From Chloroflexia bacterium (lineage in GTDB: Bacteria > Chloroflexota > Chloroflexia > Thermomicrobiales > UBA6265): DNA of 9,466 nucleotides. Made by a program: the position numbers and the translations under genes. The stretch lies in contig JACCUV010000283.1 of the NCBI GenBank assembly GCA_013698495.1, positions 1 to 9,466 on the forward strand. Direction: 5' to 3'. Below, in pieces: positions 5,987 through 9,466 of this stretch. The notes under the pieces were generated by a model. The model was not told where the DNA came from, did no database searches, and worked only from the letters and a program-made list of their open reading frames with translations. Each line of letters begins with the position of its first letter. Position 1 is the first letter of the stretch.

Positions 5987-7006
5987 TCACTGCCCGACCA
6001 TTTCGGCGACGATCTCGCTGTGCCGAACCGTGGTGGAATGAAACCGCGGATTGGCGACGCCGACGATGTCGCTCAACGACGCGATCCGGTTGGCTCGCAA
6101 CCACTCGCCAAGATCGTCGATCAGTCGAATCAGCATCCCCGGTTCGGAGAAGACCGCGGTCCCAACCTGGATCGCGGAGGCTCCGGCCATGAAAAACTCG
6201 AGCGCGTCGGCGAGCCCCGAAATGCCGCCCATCCCGATCACGGGAATGCGGACGGCCTGGGCCACCTGATAGACCATCCGCACGGCGACTGGTTTCACGG
6301 CGGGCCCGGAGAGACCACCGGTGTTATTGGCCAGAACCGGCTTCCGGGCTCGCGTGTCGATTGACATCCCGACGAGTGTGTTGATCAGGGAAACCGCGTC
6401 GGCTCCGGCATCCTCGACCGCCTGCGCGATCTCGATCACATCGACCGCGCCGGGGCTCAGTTTGACGATCACCGGCAGGGTGGTCGCCTCGCGCACCGCC
6501 CGCGTCACCTCGCTCGACATCACCGGGTCCCAACCGAAGCAGTAGCCGCCGGCGCTGATGTTGGGACAGGAGATATTCACTTCCAGCGCGGCCACGCCCG
6601 GCACATCGTCAAGCATTCGCGCCATTGTCGCGTAGTCCTCGACCGCTTCGGCCGAGATGTTGACGATCGCTGGGACCCGCCACGACTCCCAGATCGGCGG
6701 GTACTTGCGGATGAACCCTCGAATACCGGGATTCTGCAAACCGATCGCGTTGAGCATCCCGGAGGGCGTTTCGGTGATCCGCGGCATCGGATTGCCGGAT
6801 CGAGGCGCGGGCGTGATGCCCTTGCTGACGAAAGCGCCGAGCCGCTGGACGTCGACAATCCCGCTGTATTCGATCCCGTACCCGAAACAGCCTGAGGCGG
6901 GGATCACCGGATTCCGCAGCACAAGCTCGCGCGGATTGTCGGGAGCCAAATCGACTGTGAAGTCGGGAACCCACTGTTCACCGGATTGTTGTTCCTCGGT
7001 CACCAC
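5987..7006 (-). CDS. pyrD: dihydroorotate dehydrogenase class 1B, catalytic subunit PyrD
   Basis: Oxidises dihydroorotate to orotate on FMN; electrons leave through PyrK to NAD+. At 339 residues it is slightly longer than many family members because of a polar N-terminus. Seen: NPVIPASGCFGYG near 32-44; SKGITPAPRSGNP (61-73, with the conserved lysine K62) followed by ETPSGMLNAIGLQNPG; NISCPN at 144-149 with the catalytic cysteine C147 that marks class 1 enzymes; KLSPG at 182-186; the phosphate-binding segment TGGLSGPAVKP at 229-239; and GMGGISG near 258-264. The cysteine base and adjacent pyrK set it apart from membrane-bound class 2 enzymes, which use serine. Two GTG codons in tandem (7006 and 7003) could start it; the second gives a GTGA four-base overlap with the pyrK stop, typical of coupled translation. 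No strong ribosome binding site is visible, which fits coupling. Confidence 0.95.
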   Translation of the reverse strand: MVTEEQQSGEQWVPDFTVDLAPDNPRELVLRNPVIPASGCFGYGIEYSGIVDVQRLGAFVSKGITPAPRSGNPMPRITETPSGMLNAIGLQNPGIRGFIRKYPPIWESWRVPAIVNISAEAVEDYATMARMLDDVPGVAALEVNISCPNISAGGYCFGWDPVMSSEVTRAVREATTLPVIVKLSPGAVDVIEIAQAVEDAGADAVSLINTLVGMSIDTRARKPVLANNTGGLSGPAVKPVAVRMVYQVAQAVRIPVIGMGGISGLADALEFFMAGASAIQVGTAVFSEPGMLIRLIDDLGEWLRANRIASLSDIVGVANPRFHSTTVRHSEIVAEMVGQ

Positions 7007-7824
7007 GCCAGCTCATCCATCTCGAACACCGGGCCTTCCACGCACGAGGTCCGCATCCCGCGCCGTGTCTCCACCATACACCCGAGGCATGCTCCCACTC
7101 CACAGGCCATGGTCCGCTCGACCGACATCTGGACGGTTGGTTTGGCCGCGAATCGATTGGCCAGCACCTCGCGCCGGAGCGACCGGAACATCGGTTCCGG
7201 GCCGCACGCGAAGACCTGGTCGGCCCACTGCACGTACTCTGAAACCAGGTCGGTGACGAATCCCTGGCGGCCTGCGCTGCCATCGATCGTCGCCACAATG
7301 TATTCGACTTCTCCCGGCAGATGTCCGGGCGCCAACAGCCCGCCGGCATTCATCGCGCCCAGCAGGTACGTCACGTTCATGCCCTTGGCCACCGCTTCAT
7401 TGGCCAGCATCAATAACGGGGCGGCGCCTACTCCACCGGCGACCATCAACAGGTTCTTGCTCTTCGGCGCCACCGTGAAGGTGTTGCCGAGTGGTCCCAG
7501 CACGTCCAGGATCGCGCCGACCGGTTGTTCGACGAGCCAGGCGCTCCCGCGGCCAAACGGCCGAACCAGGATCGTCAATTCTTGCCTCGCGGGATTCGTG
7601 GCGTAGACCGAGAACGGGCGACGCAAGAGTGGGTCCGACGACTGCGGCGTGCGGCACAGCAGCTCGACGAACTGACCGGCGCGACAACTGGCCGCGAGCT
7701 GGGGCGGTGAGGTGAACGTGACCAACACCGAATCGCCCATCACCGGTTCGGTGGCGGTGATTTCGCCAATGAACTCGCGGGACCAGCCGGTAGGGTGTTG
7801 AGTTGGAGAAGCGAGTTCCGTCAT
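7000..7824 (-). CDS. pyrK: dihydroorotate dehydrogenase electron-transfer subunit PyrK
   Basis: FAD and 2Fe-2S protein that passes electrons from PyrD to NAD+. The form used here has 274 residues. Seen: a ferredoxin-reductase-like FAD domain with RPFSVY at 69-74, an NAD-binding domain with AGGVGAAPL at 129-137 and ACGPEPM at 206-212, and the cluster-binding end C241, C246, C249 and C261 in CGVGACLGCM...TSC, the PyrK pattern. The reading frame is open for 50 codons further upstream to 7974, but those residues are antisense to the end of carB and look unlike PyrK, so the ATG at 7824 is chosen; no clear ribosome binding site precedes it. It follows carB by 64 bases, a gap largely filled by a repeat-like hairpin, and its stop overlaps the pyrD start. 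Confidence 0.95.
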   Translation of the reverse strand: MTELASPTQHPTGWSREFIGEITATEPVMGDSVLVTFTSPPQLAASCRAGQFVELLCRTPQSSDPLLRRPFSVYATNPARQELTILVRPFGRGSAWLVEQPVGAILDVLGPLGNTFTVAPKSKNLLMVAGGVGAAPLLMLANEAVAKGMNVTYLLGAMNAGGLLAPGHLPGEVEYIVATIDGSAGRQGFVTDLVSEYVQWADQVFACGPEPMFRSLRREVLANRFAAKPTVQMSVERTMACGVGACLGCMVETRRGMRTSCVEGPVFEMDELAW

Positions 7825-7846
7825 GCATTGCTCAGATGGTTGGTGT

Positions 7847-7873
7847 TCGTAGGGGCCGAGCCCGTGTCGGCCC
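7847..7873. repeat. second copy of the TCGTAGGGGCCGA repeat, forming a hairpin between carB and pyrK
   Basis: TCGTAGGGGCCGA at 7847-7859 is identical to 362-374. Here the partner arm is different: GGGCCGA at 7853-7859 pairs exactly with TCGGCCC at 7867-7873 around a seven-base loop. A further TTTCGGCC follows at 7875-7882. It fills most of the 64-base gap between the carB stop (7889) and the pyrK start (7824), so it would be transcribed within the operon and lie in the pyrK leader. Confidence 0.5.
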
Positions 7874-7888
7874 GTTTCGGCCTTCTCG

Positions 7889-9466
7889 CTAATACCCGAA
7901 ACTCTCGCGTCGATACGACTGGACCGGTTCGACGGTGTAGACGGCGCTCGCCTTTTCCATCGCGTCGACCACACTCCGCGCGGTGTCGACCGAGGTCATG
8001 CACGGGATGCCGCGCTCGACGGCGGCGCGGCGGATCGAGAGTCCATCGAGAATCTCTTTGTCGGCTGGTCCGGGCGTGTTGATCACGCCGTCGACCGTGC
8101 CGTCGAGGATTACGTCCAGCATATCAGGGGAACCGCGGCCGATCCGCTTGGTCACCATCTGGACCGGCATCCCGTTGCTTTCGATCATCGAGGCTGTTCC
8201 CTCGGTGGCGTAGAGCTGGAAACCCATTCGCGACAACTGGCGGATCATCTCCAGAGCCTCGGTCTTGTCCTCGTCGGCCAGCGTGATCAGGATCGATCCC
8301 CTGTCGGGAAGCGCCAGACCGGCGGCGATCAGCGCCTTGAAAAACGCGGATTCAAAGCTGCGGTCGATGCCCATGACCTCACCGGTGGACTTCATTTCGG
8401 GTCCCAGGTGCACCTCGACGCCACGCAATTTCGCCATTGAAAAGACGGGAGCCTTGACCGCCACCAGCGGTTGGCGCGGCCACAACCCGCCCTCGTATCC
8501 CTGATCCCGGAGCGACTTGCCGAGCATGATCCCGGTTGCCAGCTTCACCATCGGCGCGCCCGTCGCCTTGCTCAGGAACGGTACCGTCCGCGACGAACGC
8601 GGGTTGACTTCGAGCACGAAAATGCGCCCGGCATGGATCACATACTGGATGTTGATCAGGCCGCGGGCGTTCAGGTTCAGCGCGATCCGGGTCGTGTACT
8701 CGACAATCGTCTCAACTTCCGCCGGAAAGAGGTGAATGCCGGGGTAGACCGCGAACGAATCGCCAGAGTGCACGCCTGCCCGTTCGATGTGCTCCATAAT
8801 GCCGGGAATCAACACTGCTTCGCCGTCGCAGATCGCGTCGACCTCCACTTCCTTGCCGATCATGTACTTGTCGACGAGGACGGGATGTTCGGGCGTCAGC
8901 GATGTCTGGTTGCGGATGTATCGCGCCAACTGATCGGCGCCATACACGACCTCCATCGCACGCCCACCGAGGACGTACGAGGGCCGAACGAGGACGGGAT
9001 AGCCGATCCGGTTGGCGACGGCCTCGGCGTCGTGCAGCGAGGTGACCGCCGCGCCGGCGGGCTGCGGTATGTTGAGTAAGTGCAGGAAGGCTTCGAACCG
9101 GAACCTGTCCTCCGCGAGGTCAATCGAATCGAGCGAACTGCCGAGGATCGGGGCTCCGGCCTCGCTCAATGGCCGGGCGAGGTTGATCGCGGTTTGACCT
9201 CCGAATTGAACGATCATCGGCGCCATCCTGGCCGGGTCACCCCCTGCCTCGTGCAGCATAATCTCTTCGACGCTCTCGGAATCGAGCGGCTCGAAATAGA
9301 GGCGGTCGCTGGCATCGAAATCGGTCGACACGGTCTCCGGATTGGAGTTGATCATGATCGACGCCACGCCGTTTTCGCGCAGCGCCTGGGAGGCATGCAC
9401 CGAGCAGTAGTCGAACTCGATCCCCTGCCCGATCCGGATCGGACCCGATCCGACGACCACGGCGCG
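7889..9466 (-). CDS. carB: carbamoyl-phosphate synthase large subunit CarB (C-terminal half)
   Basis: Makes carbamoyl phosphate from bicarbonate, ammonia (delivered from CarA) and two ATP, for pyrimidines and arginine. The last 525 codons are in the window; the N-terminal half, with the first ATP-grasp domain and most of the oligomerisation domain, lies beyond the right edge. The visible part opens at AVVVGSGPIRIGQGIEFDYC, the start of the second ATP-grasp half, then SNPETVSTDFDASDRLYFE, VQFGGQTAINLARPL, the lid and metal-site segments VLVRPSYVLGGRAMEVVY and LEVNPRSSRTVPFLSKATG, and ends with an MGS-like allosteric domain (about residues 390-515: LITLADEDKTEALEMIR, YATEGTA, VINTP). In well-studied CarB enzymes this last domain binds UMP or ornithine; whether either acts here cannot be read from the sequence. 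It is followed by pyrK. Confidence 0.97.
   Translation of the reverse strand, partial: RAVVVGSGPIRIGQGIEFDYCSVHASQALRENGVASIMINSNPETVSTDFDASDRLYFEPLDSESVEEIMLHEAGGDPARMAPMIVQFGGQTAINLARPLSEAGAPILGSSLDSIDLAEDRFRFEAFLHLLNIPQPAGAAVTSLHDAEAVANRIGYPVLVRPSYVLGGRAMEVVYGADQLARYIRNQTSLTPEHPVLVDKYMIGKEVEVDAICDGEAVLIPGIMEHIERAGVHSGDSFAVYPGIHLFPAEVETIVEYTTRIALNLNARGLINIQYVIHAGRIFVLEVNPRSSRTVPFLSKATGAPMVKLATGIMLGKSLRDQGYEGGLWPRQPLVAVKAPVFSMAKLRGVEVHLGPEMKSTGEVMGIDRSFESAFFKALIAAGLALPDRGSILITLADEDKTEALEMIRQLSRMGFQLYATEGTASMIESNGMPVQMVTKRIGRGSPDMLDVILDGTVDGVINTPGPADKEILDGLSIRRAAVERGIPCMTSVDTARSVVDAMEKASAVYTVEPVQSYRRESFGY

Noticed and set aside
7825..7974. Fifty extra N-terminal residues of PyrK
   Set aside because: They lie on top of the carB end and do not resemble PyrK; the Met at 7824 gives a normal-length protein.

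Overview
The window reads as ordinary high-GC bacterial chromosome: long ORFs with G/C-rich third positions, short intergenic gaps, and no phage, transposase, tRNA, rRNA or CRISPR signal. The lineage is inference. The Thermus/Chloroflexota-style PyrE with a C-terminal CxxC, the DEDDh exonuclease/GIY-YIG fusion protein, a Tat-type solute-binding protein and dispersed TCGTAGGGGC-type palindromes would suit a Chloroflexota (Thermomicrobia-like) bacterium, but nothing here proves that.

Layout, left to right. (1) 1-227, minus: N-terminal part of a Tat-exported protein, probably an ABC-transporter solute-binding lipoprotein or periplasmic protein, cut by the window edge. (2) 228-419: intergenic, with an imperfect palindromic repeat at 362-425 whose right arm runs into the next gene. 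(3) 420-2543, minus: a 707-residue DNA-repair nuclease joining a DEDDh 3'-5' exonuclease to a UvrC/Cho-like GIY-YIG endonuclease. (4) 2544-2712: divergent control region with three dyad-symmetric sites. (5) 2713-4767, plus: complete NAD-dependent DNA ligase, ligA. (6) 4880-5095, plus: an unrecognised 71-residue charged helical protein. (7) 5096-5258: convergent intergenic region with two inverted repeats. (8) 5259-9466, minus: a pyrimidine-biosynthesis cluster transcribed carB > pyrK > pyrD > pyrE, with carB entering from beyond the right edge.

How the genes work together. The right half makes UMP de novo: CarB (large subunit of carbamoyl-phosphate synthase) supplies carbamoyl phosphate; PyrD with PyrK forms a class 1B NAD-linked dihydroorotate dehydrogenase; PyrE turns orotate into OMP. 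carA, pyrB and pyrC may lie beyond the right edge, and pyrF is not in the window. The left half holds a divergent repair pair: a nuclease that could nick and trim damaged DNA, and the ligase that seals nicks.

The least standard items are the multidomain nuclease with an unassigned N-terminal region and a UvrC-like tail lacking the RNase H-type nuclease, the palindromic repeat that supplies that gene's stop codon and has a related copy between carB and pyrK, the dyad cluster between nuclease and ligA, and the small helical gene behind ligA. I see no clearly new system; these are leads rather than discoveries.
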